The position numbers and the translations under genes were made by a program. A DNA stretch of 64,000 bases, from assembly GCA_913060865.1 (NCBI GenBank), contig CAJXTU010000004.1, forward strand, positions 92,514 to 156,513, written 5' to 3'. Positions 54,820 to 64,000 of the stretch are shown here, piece by piece (the first letter of the stretch is position 1; each line of letters starts with the position of its first letter). The notes below the pieces were generated by a model. The model saw only the letters and a list, made by a program, of their open reading frames with translations, had not been told where the DNA came from and ran no database searches. This DNA comes from an uncultured Cycloclasticus sp. GTDB lineage: Bacteria > Pseudomonadota > Gammaproteobacteria > Methylococcales > Cycloclasticaceae.

Positions 54820-56271
54820 TTATAGTTTTACACAAATATTGGTCAGCTCTGAATAGAACTCCAATGAATAATGACCGCCTTCACGACCTGTTCCAGATTG
54901 CTTCGCTCCACCAAATGGTGTACGTAAATCTCTTAAAAACCAGCTATTAACCCAACAAACACCCGTATCCATTTGAGCAGCAACACGATGCGCTCGAGTA
55001 ACGCTTTCTGTCCAAACAGACGATGCTAAACCATAAGGCGTATCATTCGCTAACTCAATCGCCTCTTCTTCTGTATCAAATGGTGTGATATGTGTACATG
55101 GGCCGAAAATTTCTTCTTGTACAACTCGAGCTGTTTCTGGCAAACCTGTCCAGATGGTTGGTTCAACCCAGTAACCGCCCGATAAATCCTCAGGCATATC
55201 GGGAATTCCACCACCGGTAACAATTGTCGCGCCTTCGTCAGCCGCAGCTTTATAGAAGCTAAGAACTTTATCACGGTGAGCAGCGCTGATGAGCGGGCCC
55301 AAATTTGTTTCAGGGTCTTCAGAACGACCTAATTTAAGTGCTTCGGCACCTTCTTTAAGGCGCTGTACAAACTCATTAAAAATTGGGCGTTCAACATACA
55401 GACGTTCTGTACCTAAACAAACCTGACCACAATTAGCGAATGCTGAACGCATACTGCCTTCAATGGCTTTATCCATATCACAATCGGCAAATACAATACC
55501 CGCATTTTTGCCGCCAAGCTCTAATGACGAGTCACGAACACCCACAGCAGCCGCTGCAGCAATACGCTCACCTGTTGCCGTTGACCCTGTAAAGGTAATC
55601 GCATCCAAGCCTGGATTGGTAATTAACGCTTCACCGACTTCACGGCCTTTTCCTAAAATAACGTTATAAACTCCTTCTGGAACACCGGCATCATTCATCA
55701 CTTCACCCAGAAGTGTTGATGTTAACTGCGTCTCTTCGGATGGTTTAACAACAACAGTATTGCCACAGGCTAATGCAGGGGCAATTTTCCATGTCATTAG
55801 TAATAGGGGTAAGTTCCAAGGCCCTATAACGCCAATCACACCTTTAGGTTTACGAACTGTATAATTTAACGCACCCGTACCATCAGGCGTAGGCATATGA
55901 AACGCCTCATCTGCTGCATTTTTGATGGTATCAGCAAAAATCTTAAAGTTAGCAGCACCGCGCGGTATATCAATATGACTGGCAAGAGAATAAGGCTTTC
56001 CGGTATCTAGGCATTCTGCTTCTAAAAACTCATCAAAACGCGCATTAATGCCATCAGCAATTTTATATAAAATATCAACCCGGTCTTGTATTGAATATCC
56101 AGCCCAAGGACCTTTTAAAGCGGCACGAGCCGCATCAACGGCCTGCCCAACTTGTTCGATACTTGTTGTGTGATATTTACAAACCAGCTCGCCTGTTGTC
56201 GGTGAAAAAATATCACCAAATTCGCCAGAACTAGTGAACTCACCGTTGATAAAACCCTTAACTTCTCTCAT
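54820..56271 (-). CDS. dmpC: 2-hydroxymuconic semialdehyde dehydrogenase
   Basis: ALDH: LELGGKNAGIVFADCD, NCGQVCLGTERLYV, FGGAKQSGTGREGG. Confidence 0.93.
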   Translation of the reverse strand: MREVKGFINGEFTSSGEFGDIFSPTTGELVCKYHTTSIEQVGQAVDAARAALKGPWAGYSIQDRVDILYKIADGINARFDEFLEAECLDTGKPYSLASHIDIPRGAANFKIFADTIKNAADEAFHMPTPDGTGALNYTVRKPKGVIGVIGPWNLPLLLMTWKIAPALACGNTVVVKPSEETQLTSTLLGEVMNDAGVPEGVYNVILGKGREVGEALITNPGLDAITFTGSTATGERIAAAAAVGVRDSSLELGGKNAGIVFADCDMDKAIEGSMRSAFANCGQVCLGTERLYVERPIFNEFVQRLKEGAEALKLGRSEDPETNLGPLISAAHRDKVLSFYKAAADEGATIVTGGGIPDMPEDLSGGYWVEPTIWTGLPETARVVQEEIFGPCTHITPFDTEEEAIELANDTPYGLASSVWTESVTRAHRVAAQMDTGVCWVNSWFLRDLRTPFGGAKQSGTGREGGHYSLEFYSELTNICVKL

Positions 56272-56307
56272 ATTTATTTACCTAACTTCTATTTAACTTT
56301 CAATTAT

Positions 56308-56730
56308 TTAACTAATAGCATCAATACCTGCTTGAGCGCAGATAATATCTTCTTCTTCAGAACCACCTGAAACACCAATTGCCCCAATCAGCTCATCACC
56401 TTCCATAATCGGTAAGCCACCACCAAAGGTGACGATATTTGGCCTTTGTACTATACCCGCTTGTAATTGCACATTACCTTGGAGAATTTCACTCCACTGC
56501 ATGGTTGGAAACCCAAACCCCCCAGAGGTATAAGCCTTGTCTCTAGCAACACCCATAGATGGCAAGAACGAGTTATTCATTCTTAACAATGCAATTTCAA
56601 TAGCGGAACTATCAACCACGCAAACACTAATACCGATGTTTAACTCTTTGGCTTTCTCAACGGCAGCTTGAGCTGCAACACAAGCCGCTTCCATTAAAAT
56701 ATTTTTCTTTGCAATACTGTTACTAGCCAT
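56308..56730 (-). CDS. GlcG/HbpS (DUF336) family protein
   Basis: VARDKAYTSGGFGFPT, IVTFGGGLPIMEGDELIGAIGVSGG. Confidence 0.87.
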   Translation of the reverse strand: MASNSIAKKNILMEAACVAAQAAVEKAKELNIGISVCVVDSSAIEIALLRMNNSFLPSMGVARDKAYTSGGFGFPTMQWSEILQGNVQLQAGIVQRPNIVTFGGGLPIMEGDELIGAIGVSGGSEEEDIICAQAGIDAIS

Positions 56731-56735
56731 GATAC

Positions 56736-57656
56736 TTAAGAGGTAACGCCCATGAAACTATCCACCAACTGACGTGAGTGATAGAAAATTGCTTGGCCAA
56801 TGTTATCAGCTGTCCAAGTTAAAACAGGGCTATCGGGGTACACGTAACTATCTTCGGCAAATACTTCGTTACGATTACCAGATGGATCAAAGAAATAGAT
56901 AGTTTGGCCTCGAGTTAAACCATGGCGTGTTGGACCTGTTTCCAGCGGAATATCTTCCATTGAAATAATATCACCTGCTTTTAAAACACCCTCCCAAGAA
57001 CCTAATAAAAATGAAGCATGGTGTAATTGACCTGCCTCCTCAGAACGGATAAATGCAACATCATGTGCTTTAGTACTGCAGCTTAAAAATGTTGCCAGTT
57101 TAGTATCACCATCAACTATTTGTTCCGTTAATTGAAACTCTAACGCTTCAGTAAAAAACTTAAAGTTTTCGTCAAAATTATTGCCGTACAATAAGCAATG
57201 ATCAAAACGGATGGGCTCCATTCCTTTCAAACCTCTTGGCCAAGGCGCAGGATTAGTCGTTGGAAGACCGTTACCCACTTGTTCTTTTTCAGCATATAGC
57301 TCAAAAGTATGGCCAGCAGGAGCCACAAAACGCACCCTTTCGCCACAACCATTTAATTCACCAGCGGGCACTCTTTTAGTTTCAATGCCAAAGTTTTTAA
57401 CCTTAGATTCAAAACGCCACAAATCTTGCTCTGTTGCTACCTTGAACGCCATGTGATCCATGCCTGCTCGGTCTGAAGGTTCCAACACAACCGAAAACTT
57501 ATCTTGCTCATCCCAGCATTTAAGATATACACGCCCCTGATCATCTCGATCGGTTTCTATCAGACCAATATTTTCACAATAATGATTTAGCGATTCTTCC
57601 ATATCCAATACTCTTAATTGGACATGCCCCGGACGTAAAATTCCTGTCATTGCCAT
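56736..57656 (-). CDS. dmpB: Catechol 2,3-dioxygenase
   Basis: [54 protein letters not shown]. Confidence 0.95.
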   Translation of the reverse strand: MAMTGILRPGHVQLRVLDMEESLNHYCENIGLIETDRDDQGRVYLKCWDEQDKFSVVLEPSDRAGMDHMAFKVATEQDLWRFESKVKNFGIETKRVPAGELNGCGERVRFVAPAGHTFELYAEKEQVGNGLPTTNPAPWPRGLKGMEPIRFDHCLLYGNNFDENFKFFTEALEFQLTEQIVDGDTKLATFLSCSTKAHDVAFIRSEEAGQLHHASFLLGSWEGVLKAGDIISMEDIPLETGPTRHGLTRGQTIYFFDPSGNRNEVFAEDSYVYPDSPVLTWTADNIGQAIFYHSRQLVDSFMGVTS

Positions 57657-57726
57657 GTTGGCTCTCCTATCTAAATTAATTTTCTAAAATTGCGTTGCAC
57701 TATACTACAAATGCGATTTACACACT

Positions 57727-58028
57727 TTACCGTGATACAGTTTTTTGTAAACAACCAATTGCATTTAATATGATACCCGAGACTGGAAAAGCAGGACATG
57801 CCAACGCCGCGCCTTAACTTTTTTCGACGTCAGAAATATAATTTCTACTCATTATTTTAAATCTGTATTAACAGCTTACTATTTGGGTTTCACACAACCA
57901 AACCATTCACTCCCTCAATCTAATTGAGATACCGTTTGACCCAACCGAGTCACTTCAGCCTATAAATAGCTTACTTCACTGTCAGGGCAAGCCTCAGCTG
58001 TGTTTTCAATGATAATATTGAAGTTCAT
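57727..58028 (-). pseudogene. dmpQ: Degenerate dmpQ/xylT-type plant-like [2Fe-2S] ferredoxin
   Basis: Frame 1 MNFNIIIENTAEACPDSEVSYL*AEVTRLGQTVSQLD*GSEWFGCVKPK**; then shifted frame KIMSRNYISDVEKS*GAALACPAFPVSGIILNAIGCLQKTVSR*; sits between dmpP and dmpB. Confidence 0.85.
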
Positions 58029-58039
58029 CTTTTATTAAA

Positions 58040-59107
58040 TTAAATATTCCTAAACAATGGGCTCTTTTTGCTTTCAGCCTCAGCATCTGCCGCGCTAAAG
58101 AATTTCTCCATGAACATATCTTTTTCAAACAAACGCGCCCGCATTAACATCGTAATACATGCATCAATCATCATAGGAGGACCACACATATAGGCACGAT
58201 ATCCTTCAAATTTGCCCTTCATATGCTCTTTGGCTACTTCATGAATATACCCTGTTGCGCCCTCCCATTCCGGCTCAATATCGGGACCTGACAACCCAGG
58301 CACATAGGTGAAATTATCATGTTTCGCCTCAAGCTCTTCAAACAAATCTTTGTAATATAGCTCTTCAAGATTTCTTGCACCTTGGTACAAAATAACCTCG
58401 CGTGTGTCACCCGATTCCAACAAGTCCAACACCATTGACTTTGGACTGGCTAAGCCAGAACCACCGCCGAAAAACGCCATGGGTTTATCATCCGACGTTC
58501 TTAGGAAGAAATGCCCATACGGCGCAGATAGCTCCAGCGTATCGCCAACTTTTAATTCGTTATGAATCCACGTTGTGCCTTCCCCACCTGGGATTAAGGC
58601 GACATCAAATTCCAAAATGGTTTTTTCATTAGGTGATTGAGCCATTGAAAATGGGCGCGGTGTATCTAAACCAGGAATATGCAGGTTTGCGTATTGACCT
58701 GCTTGAAACTCCACCTCATCACCTTCAATTTCCAAAAACACGCCGACAATTCTTGGCGTTAATTTTTCGATCTTAACGACCTTGCCGGTAAAATCACGCA
58801 CGGGAATATTAGCCGCATCTGGCTCTTCTTCCACGTCAGCCTCTATGACAAGATCAGACTCAGGTTTCGCACAGCACGTTAAACACTTACCTTCATCACG
58901 CTCAAAATCCAATAACGCGAAAGGTGAAGCTTCATCACCAATCTCAACATCTCCTTCTAAAACATCAACTTTACACGTTCCACACAGGCCGTGACCACAA
59001 GCATGTGGCAAATAAACACCTTGCCGTAATGCAGCGTCTAAAATATTTTGATCTTCTTCGACTTCAATCGTAACACCTAAGGGCTCAATGGTGACTTCGT
59101 AGCTCAT
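58040..59107 (-). CDS. dmpP: Phenol hydroxylase reductase component P5
   Basis: CGHGLCGTCKVDVLEGD 2Fe-2S, RPFSMAQSP, FFGGGSGLASPKSM. Confidence 0.96.
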   Translation of the reverse strand: MSYEVTIEPLGVTIEVEEDQNILDAALRQGVYLPHACGHGLCGTCKVDVLEGDVEIGDEASPFALLDFERDEGKCLTCCAKPESDLVIEADVEEEPDAANIPVRDFTGKVVKIEKLTPRIVGVFLEIEGDEVEFQAGQYANLHIPGLDTPRPFSMAQSPNEKTILEFDVALIPGGEGTTWIHNELKVGDTLELSAPYGHFFLRTSDDKPMAFFGGGSGLASPKSMVLDLLESGDTREVILYQGARNLEELYYKDLFEELEAKHDNFTYVPGLSGPDIEPEWEGATGYIHEVAKEHMKGKFEGYRAYMCGPPMMIDACITMLMRARLFEKDMFMEKFFSAADAEAESKKSPLFRNI

Positions 59108-59110
59108 ACC

Positions 59111-59470
59111 TTATAACCTCGTGCCATTTATGCCATTAAGACCTGGCGTTTTAAAGCGAATTAATGACTTATGACCCACACCGTTATCTTTTAAAGATTT
59201 CCCCATATCGGGCTCAAACTTAACACCGTCTACTACCCACTGAACCGTTGACCAATCAATTTTTCTAAAGTCTGGGTGATAATTAAAAACCGACGGCATA
59301 ACATCAGAAACTAATGCCTGAAAAGGCATTTCAGGTGGCAATGGAAAAGCCTGAGCTGCTGAAAATAACAAGTGATCATCCCAACCGACATAAACTAACT
59401 GATTACCGTGAAAATTTTCTACTCTGTCTCTAACCAGATCGATATAACCATCTTTCGCTATAACTGCCAT
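59111..59470 (-). CDS. dmpO: Phenol hydroxylase P4 subunit
   Basis: RDRVENFHGNQLVYVGWDDHLLFSAAQAFPLPPEMPFQALV. Confidence 0.94.
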   Translation of the reverse strand: MAVIAKDGYIDLVRDRVENFHGNQLVYVGWDDHLLFSAAQAFPLPPEMPFQALVSDVMPSVFNYHPDFRKIDWSTVQWVVDGVKFEPDMGKSLKDNGVGHKSLIRFKTPGLNGINGTRL

Positions 59471-59495
59471 TTCTATCTCCTAAAATTGTCTAAGC

Positions 59496-61013
59496 TTAAG
59501 CCTGTTTTACCATCGCGTCGGTACCCTTCCACTCTTGCCAGCGCGCATGATCACGGGAACCAATATAATCACCCGTATCGTCTGGCGAAAACTTATACCA
59601 CTCTAGAACTTCTGGAATAGTTGCTCCACCACAATTACCTTGATAAATTTGATGCACGGGTAACCAAGCCTGTACATACTTTTCAGGCTCATACTCGAAA
59701 ATATCCTTACAACCGTCTGAACAGAAATGGTATTTATCACCGCCATGTTCGGTTACCCGATAACTAATTTGCATAGGGTCTGTTTGAACTTCAGTGAACA
59801 CCATGGGAACTTGGCAAACCTGACATAACTGTGGCAAACCTTTTTGAAATTCAAATGTTCCCTCTGCTTGTTGTTTTGCCCAATATTCAAAACGTGGGCG
59901 GTAATACTTATCAAACGTATCAGGATACTTTTCAGATAACCAAGCCATCTTCTCTTCCGTTGGTAAAAAGGTATGGAACCCAGTTGCATTACCTAGTGAA
60001 CAAAATACTGACCATACTTGATGACTAATGTGATCTGCTTCTGCCGTAGCCAATTCATGATACTTAGGCATCCTCAACCCATAACGTGACAAATCTTCAA
60101 ACAAGGCACCACCATTTTCAACAAAATATACATCCCACGCTTCTTTCCAAGACATTGGGCTGTTTGTCAGCATGTAATCTTGCATGGTTGCGACCAAAGC
60201 GAGTAAGCGATACGCACGCCAGAAGTGTTTATCCATCCAACGCTGCACAATCGGTAAGTTATCTTCATGCTGCTCAAGCATAAATTTAATAATTTCTAGA
60301 CCTAACGTCATATGACGCGACTCATCAGATTGGGCTGAAAAACCAAAAGTAACCGTCGCCATATCACCGTTATAAGCAGCACCTGACATAAACGGCACGA
60401 ATAATAAGTTTGTTAAAACGTATTCAAAGGCAAATGAAATAGATGTAATAAATTCAAAAGGCCCCGCACTAAGTGCGTCTTCAGAGAAAGCCTTTGGTAC
60501 AGATAAGTACCAGACACGATCAAACTGATGGAATGGGTCATGCAAGCCGTCAAAATGCTTATTATAATGACTAATGGTATGAACCTGTGTTTGCTGGTGA
60601 CGCAACTCATCAATCGCCTGCATTTGACACGCGATACGCGCACCATCGCCCCTAAAATGACGGCCTAAATGAGCAAAACCTCTATGCGCTGCATATTCAA
60701 TAGGCGTAACACCCGTAATAAACAATTTAATGGCGCTTAAGTAACTTGCATCGGCCAAGTTGGTTTGCCCATTATTTTGTGCGAAACTATCAATGACGGC
60801 ATATAGTTTTCTTTCTTTTTCAGCCTGAAATTTCCAGTACGCATCCATTGTTAAACGAAACGGGTCTTCCCACTTATCCCAATCTGTTATTTTGATTCCT
60901 TCAAACGTATCATAAGGAAACACATCATCCATTTTTTGATGCGTGGTTTCCCAGCCCATACCTCGTGTTAATAGCTCGTAACGTTTTCGTAAATTTAGTT
61001 TTTTTGATGGCAT
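59496..61013 (-). CDS. dmpN: Phenol hydroxylase alpha subunit P3
   Basis: IEYAAHRGFAHLGRHFRG, DELRHQQTQ, FAFEYVLTNLLFVPFMSGAAYNGD, DESRHMTLG. Confidence 0.96.
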   Translation of the reverse strand: MPSKKLNLRKRYELLTRGMGWETTHQKMDDVFPYDTFEGIKITDWDKWEDPFRLTMDAYWKFQAEKERKLYAVIDSFAQNNGQTNLADASYLSAIKLFITGVTPIEYAAHRGFAHLGRHFRGDGARIACQMQAIDELRHQQTQVHTISHYNKHFDGLHDPFHQFDRVWYLSVPKAFSEDALSAGPFEFITSISFAFEYVLTNLLFVPFMSGAAYNGDMATVTFGFSAQSDESRHMTLGLEIIKFMLEQHEDNLPIVQRWMDKHFWRAYRLLALVATMQDYMLTNSPMSWKEAWDVYFVENGGALFEDLSRYGLRMPKYHELATAEADHISHQVWSVFCSLGNATGFHTFLPTEEKMAWLSEKYPDTFDKYYRPRFEYWAKQQAEGTFEFQKGLPQLCQVCQVPMVFTEVQTDPMQISYRVTEHGGDKYHFCSDGCKDIFEYEPEKYVQAWLPVHQIYQGNCGGATIPEVLEWYKFSPDDTGDYIGSRDHARWQEWKGTDAMVKQA

Positions 61014-61039
61014 ATTAATATCCTCCTTTTTAGCGGCAA

Positions 61040-61318
61040 TTAGTGCCAGCTCAGCTCAAACTGATCTTCATCTTCATCAACATTTCCTGCTAATGAAACA
61101 AGGTTCAAATGTAATTCTTGAACATCCCATTCACGCCCTATTTGCTCCTCGACTGTTTCACGATTTACTACAAGTTTACCGGCACATTCCATCCTTACCA
61201 TACCGGGCTGGTACTGAATATTTGCCTCAGGGTTATCGACTTCAACTGCCTCTATTATTGGACGTGCATCTTCATTGTCTTGAAGGATCAAAAATACCGT
61301 GTTTTTTTTATCTGACAT
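61040..61318 (-). CDS. dmpM: Phenol hydroxylase effector P2
   Basis: VFLILQDNEDARPIIEAVEVDNPEANIQYQPGMVRME. Confidence 0.94.
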   Translation of the reverse strand: MSDKKNTVFLILQDNEDARPIIEAVEVDNPEANIQYQPGMVRMECAGKLVVNRETVEEQIGREWDVQELHLNLVSLAGNVDEDEDQFELSWH

Positions 61319-61332
61319 TCCTAACTCCTGAC

Positions 61333-62331
61333 TTAAACCGTGACGCCTTGTTTACCAAGACGGGTTAATAGCTCTTGTTTGACCTCTGCCAACTCGTTGA
61401 TACCTTCCGCACCAAAAGCTTTCAGCGCAATAGGTTCAACAGCAGCAGTTAATCGAGAGGTCCACTTCGCCACCCATTCAGATACAAGGGTCTTATTTGC
61501 GTCAGACTCTTTGACTGTTACTTTGGCTAACGCATTACTCCAACGAACCGTTTCCGCATACCAGTCATCCATAAATTCTGTCAGCATGGCAACTGTTGCA
61601 CCTCCCTCCTTAGTCAGCTTTTTCTCAAAACGGTTGTATATCAGTGGGAAAATCAAACCATCAAGCACAAAATTTTGCGCGACCATTAATTCGAACCAAT
61701 CATCTAAAACAAACATATCTTCTATAGCATGACGCAACTCTTGCCATTCAGGCGCTTCCATCCACGCTATTTTTGCAGCATCAATACTTGTTTCTTCGTT
61801 TTTATCTATTAATAAACCTATGCGAGTTACATATTGCGCCATACCTAATCGATCCATCGCGTTAAACATTGCCAAAGAACTAAAGTTAGAACCGTAGCAT
61901 TCATCGGTGATTTGGCAGTTATTCATATTAGCAGCCCATTCGACATGACGAAGAGGCACTAAAATATCCCGAACTTGCTGCTTAACTGCGTCAGGTACCG
62001 AATCAAACAAATCACGTTTATCGACAAACGAAAAATTGTGCTCTGCTACATCTTGCTGCTTTGAGCGAGTGATATTGTACGTACCATAATAATATTGCCG
62101 CGGGTCCGCAAAGCTATACCAATCTTCCATTACAATAGCAGTCCGTTTTTTGTCGTAGATCTCATGGTTTTTGTCCCAAATTGGACGAAACTGAAAATTC
62201 GCTGTAGGTTGCACGTCATAAACTGCTTCTTGATAACGTGAAGCAGGTTTCTTATTACCGAAACGCTCCTCTAGATTCCCATAAGACAACCGAATGGGCT
62301 GTATGGACTTTGCAGAAATTTCAATACTCAT
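61333..62331 (-). CDS. dmpL: Phenol hydroxylase beta subunit P1
   Basis: RYQEAVYDVQPTANFQFRPIWDKNHEIYD, DPRQYYYGTYNITRSKQQ. Confidence 0.95.
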   Translation of the reverse strand: MSIEISAKSIQPIRLSYGNLEERFGNKKPASRYQEAVYDVQPTANFQFRPIWDKNHEIYDKKRTAIVMEDWYSFADPRQYYYGTYNITRSKQQDVAEHNFSFVDKRDLFDSVPDAVKQQVRDILVPLRHVEWAANMNNCQITDECYGSNFSSLAMFNAMDRLGMAQYVTRIGLLIDKNEETSIDAAKIAWMEAPEWQELRHAIEDMFVLDDWFELMVAQNFVLDGLIFPLIYNRFEKKLTKEGGATVAMLTEFMDDWYAETVRWSNALAKVTVKESDANKTLVSEWVAKWTSRLTAAVEPIALKAFGAEGINELAEVKQELLTRLGKQGVTV

Positions 62332-62424
62332 TTATGTCTCTCCTAAACTTAATATTTATGTTATTTAGCTGTATTTATATGAACAAAATATAAACAGAGA
62401 AATATACCGTTCATTTTATTCTTC

Positions 62425-62691
62425 TCAACTCTCACCTTTAAACCCAGGCACGCCAAAACGCCATTTCAGCTTATCGTATTCAACATCAGCCTCTTGCTCG
62501 GGTGTTAGGTGGACAGCATCATTCATTTCACAAAACAATTTAAAATGCTCAAATGGCAAAACCAATTCAACGTTGATTGTTGGGTCTTCAATAGCAAATT
62601 CAAACTCAACATACTTTTCTTTCACAACATTAGTTACACGAACGTATCGCTGCCCTAGTATCCCTGATATATTTTTCTTTTTAATAGTCAT
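62425..62691 (-). CDS. dmpK: Phenol hydroxylase P0 subunit
   Basis: RYVRVTNVVKEKYVEFEFAIEDPTINVELVLPFEHFKLFC; start placed at MTIKKK because the upstream ATG falls inside a sigma-54 motif. Confidence 0.85.
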   Translation of the reverse strand: MTIKKKNISGILGQRYVRVTNVVKEKYVEFEFAIEDPTINVELVLPFEHFKLFCEMNDAVHLTPEQEADVEYDKLKWRFGVPGFKGES

Positions 62692-62702
62692 TAAAAGATT
62701 AC

Positions 62703-62720
62703 AAAGCAACATTTGTGCCA
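62703..62720 (-). promoter_or_regulatory. Sigma-54 -24/-12 promoter of the dmp operon
   Basis: Minus strand TGGCAC-AAATG-TTGCT matches TGGCAC-N5-TTGCW exactly. Confidence 0.82.
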
Positions 62721-62804
62721 TCTATCCAGAGCCCTTATGTAACCTTGATTAACTATAAATAAACAACCAAATCTATGTATCTTTAATAAAACAAATAAAA
62801 CATT

Positions 62805-62820
62805 TTTATCAAATGATGAA
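62805..62820. promoter_or_regulatory. Putative XylR/DmpR-type upstream activator site for dmpK
   Basis: TTTATCAAATGATGAA, imperfect dyad about 118 bp upstream of predicted TSS; 15/16 identical to the tmoA site. Confidence 0.6.
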
Positions 62821-63291
62821 TGATTGGAATATCATTCTGCGAAGTCGTTTAAATTTAGTCCTGGAAAAAACAGTAGAATCTTGCATTGACTTCTATTTGT
62901 TGAATATCGCCAGACATAGATTCAGAAAGCTGGGCTCTAATAGACAACATTATCAAGTGAAGAGTTAGTGTAAGAAGAAAAAATTATATTTTCGCCTTTA
63001 AAACTCGGGTATTCCTATCAAAGCAAAGATTAAATATTGAACATGTAATTACATCTCGAGCTATACGACGAATATATGCGAATCCAAACGCTTATGATAA
63101 TCATTCAGGGAAATAGTATGCTAGAGAAATGAAATAAAGAAGAGGCATAAAACAAATTGAAAAAACTCAGCTTGTCAAAACCCGTACTCACATAGTAACT
63201 AGCAACAGTTAACCAGTTAAAGAAACAAAGGGTTATCAGATAAGTGAAGAATCATTAGGTGACCATATGAATGCGAGCAAGTTAAGTCAGT

Positions 63292-63520
63292 ACAAATAAT
63301 CCCGGTTAACAAATGAGTTGTTTATTACCTGGCTCAACACTTTAAATGGATGCCTCATTAGTAGGCTAAATAAACGAACATCATATATTCCGTTAAACGC
63401 TTCGCTAGATTATCGACGACTGCAGTGAGCTCTTTTGAAAGCTGCGTGCATGATGGTGCAACACACGGTAACCCATGGCCAATTAAAACATAGGAATCAA
63501 TGGGTTAGTTTTAAAGGCAT
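63292..63520 (+). pseudogene. Probable relic of an IS3-family DDE transposase (orfB)
   Basis: Broken-frame fragments TNNPG*Q.. / ITWLNT / MDASLVG*INE / SELF*K / HDGATHGN in the order expected for ..PNQ.WSWDITYL..MD.FSR.IVGW.I.E..SELF.KA..HSDNGAPMKG. Confidence 0.45.
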
Positions 63521-63534
63521 CAAAAATAGTAAGC

Positions 63535-63560
63535 AAAAAAAACCCGCCATTCGGCGGGTT
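63535..63560 (-). terminator. rRNA operon terminator
   Basis: AACCCGCC-ATTC-GGCGGGTT with T-tract on minus strand, just after 5S. Confidence 0.9.
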
Positions 63561-63572
63561 TTTGGTGTAAAA

Positions 63573-63690
63573 GCCTGGCAGTTCCCTACTTTCACATGGC
63601 TACTGCCACACTATCATCGGCGCTAAGCGGTTTCACTTCCGAGGTCGGAATGGGATCGGGTGGTACACGCTCGCTATTGCCACCAGGCAA
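63573..63690 (-). rRNA. rrf: 5S ribosomal RNA
   Basis: Minus strand TTGCCTGGTGGCAATAGCG...GGTCGG..ACTTCC...GAAAGTAGGGAACTGCCAGGC. Confidence 0.95.
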
Positions 63691-63782
63691 ATCGGCATCA
63701 GAGACTATCTCTGCAATAATTTAGAAAGTTGTACATCAATTCATATGTTTGTTATTTAGCATATAACCCACTTGGGTGTTAT

Positions 63783-64000
<218 letters not shown>

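Noticed and set aside
62425-62721. dmpK start at 62721 as given in the ORF track
   Set aside because: The extra ten residues (MAQMLLCNLL) are encoded by an exact sigma-54 promoter element and do not resemble DmpK; start moved to 62691.
63435-63626. 63-aa plus-strand ORF
   Set aside because: Overlaps the rrn terminator and 5S rRNA antisense; its N-terminal part is better explained as transposase relic sequence.

Overview
Gammaproteobacterial chromosome segment (roughly 64 kb), read directly from sequence and the supplied ORF track. From 1 to about 40 kb it is mostly housekeeping: plsB, ttcA, ung, msrA, hslO, trxC, a mipZ-like/sprT/GIY-YIG operon, fabV, polyamine genes (speD, speE, decarboxylase), sbcB, a complete nqrABCDEF-apbE-nqrM operon, maeB, fabA/fabB. 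From about 40 to 62.7 kb lies an aromatic catabolic island on the minus strand: a toluene-4-monooxygenase-type cluster (tmoABCDE, no tmoF), a dmpD-type hydrolase and an LLM flavin oxidoreductase, a DapA-like/PanE-like/TtuC-like/ALDH cluster, and a phenol hydroxylase (dmpKLMNOP) plus meta-cleavage operon (dmpB, DUF336, C, E, F, G, H, I). The island abuts the 3' end of an rRNA operon (5S and partial 23S, minus strand). Best new observations: (i) a decayed dmpQ ferredoxin pseudogene between dmpP and dmpB; (ii) sigma-54 -24/-12 motifs upstream of both tmoA and dmpK; (iii) a 16-bp dyad shared 15/16 between the two monooxygenase promoters at similar distances, suggesting co-regulation by an XylR/DmpR-type activator not encoded here; (iv) a MipZ-type ATPase outside its usual lineage; (v) an ADP-ribosylglycohydrolase-like protein lacking both metal-binding motifs; (vi) a probable IS3-family transposase relic between the phenol hydroxylase operon and rrn. 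Two small genes missing from the ORF track (nqrM, PA3496-like) were also recovered. I found no CRISPR array and no clearly new defence system; the most novel system-level signal is the regulatory and gene-decay pattern of the aromatic island.
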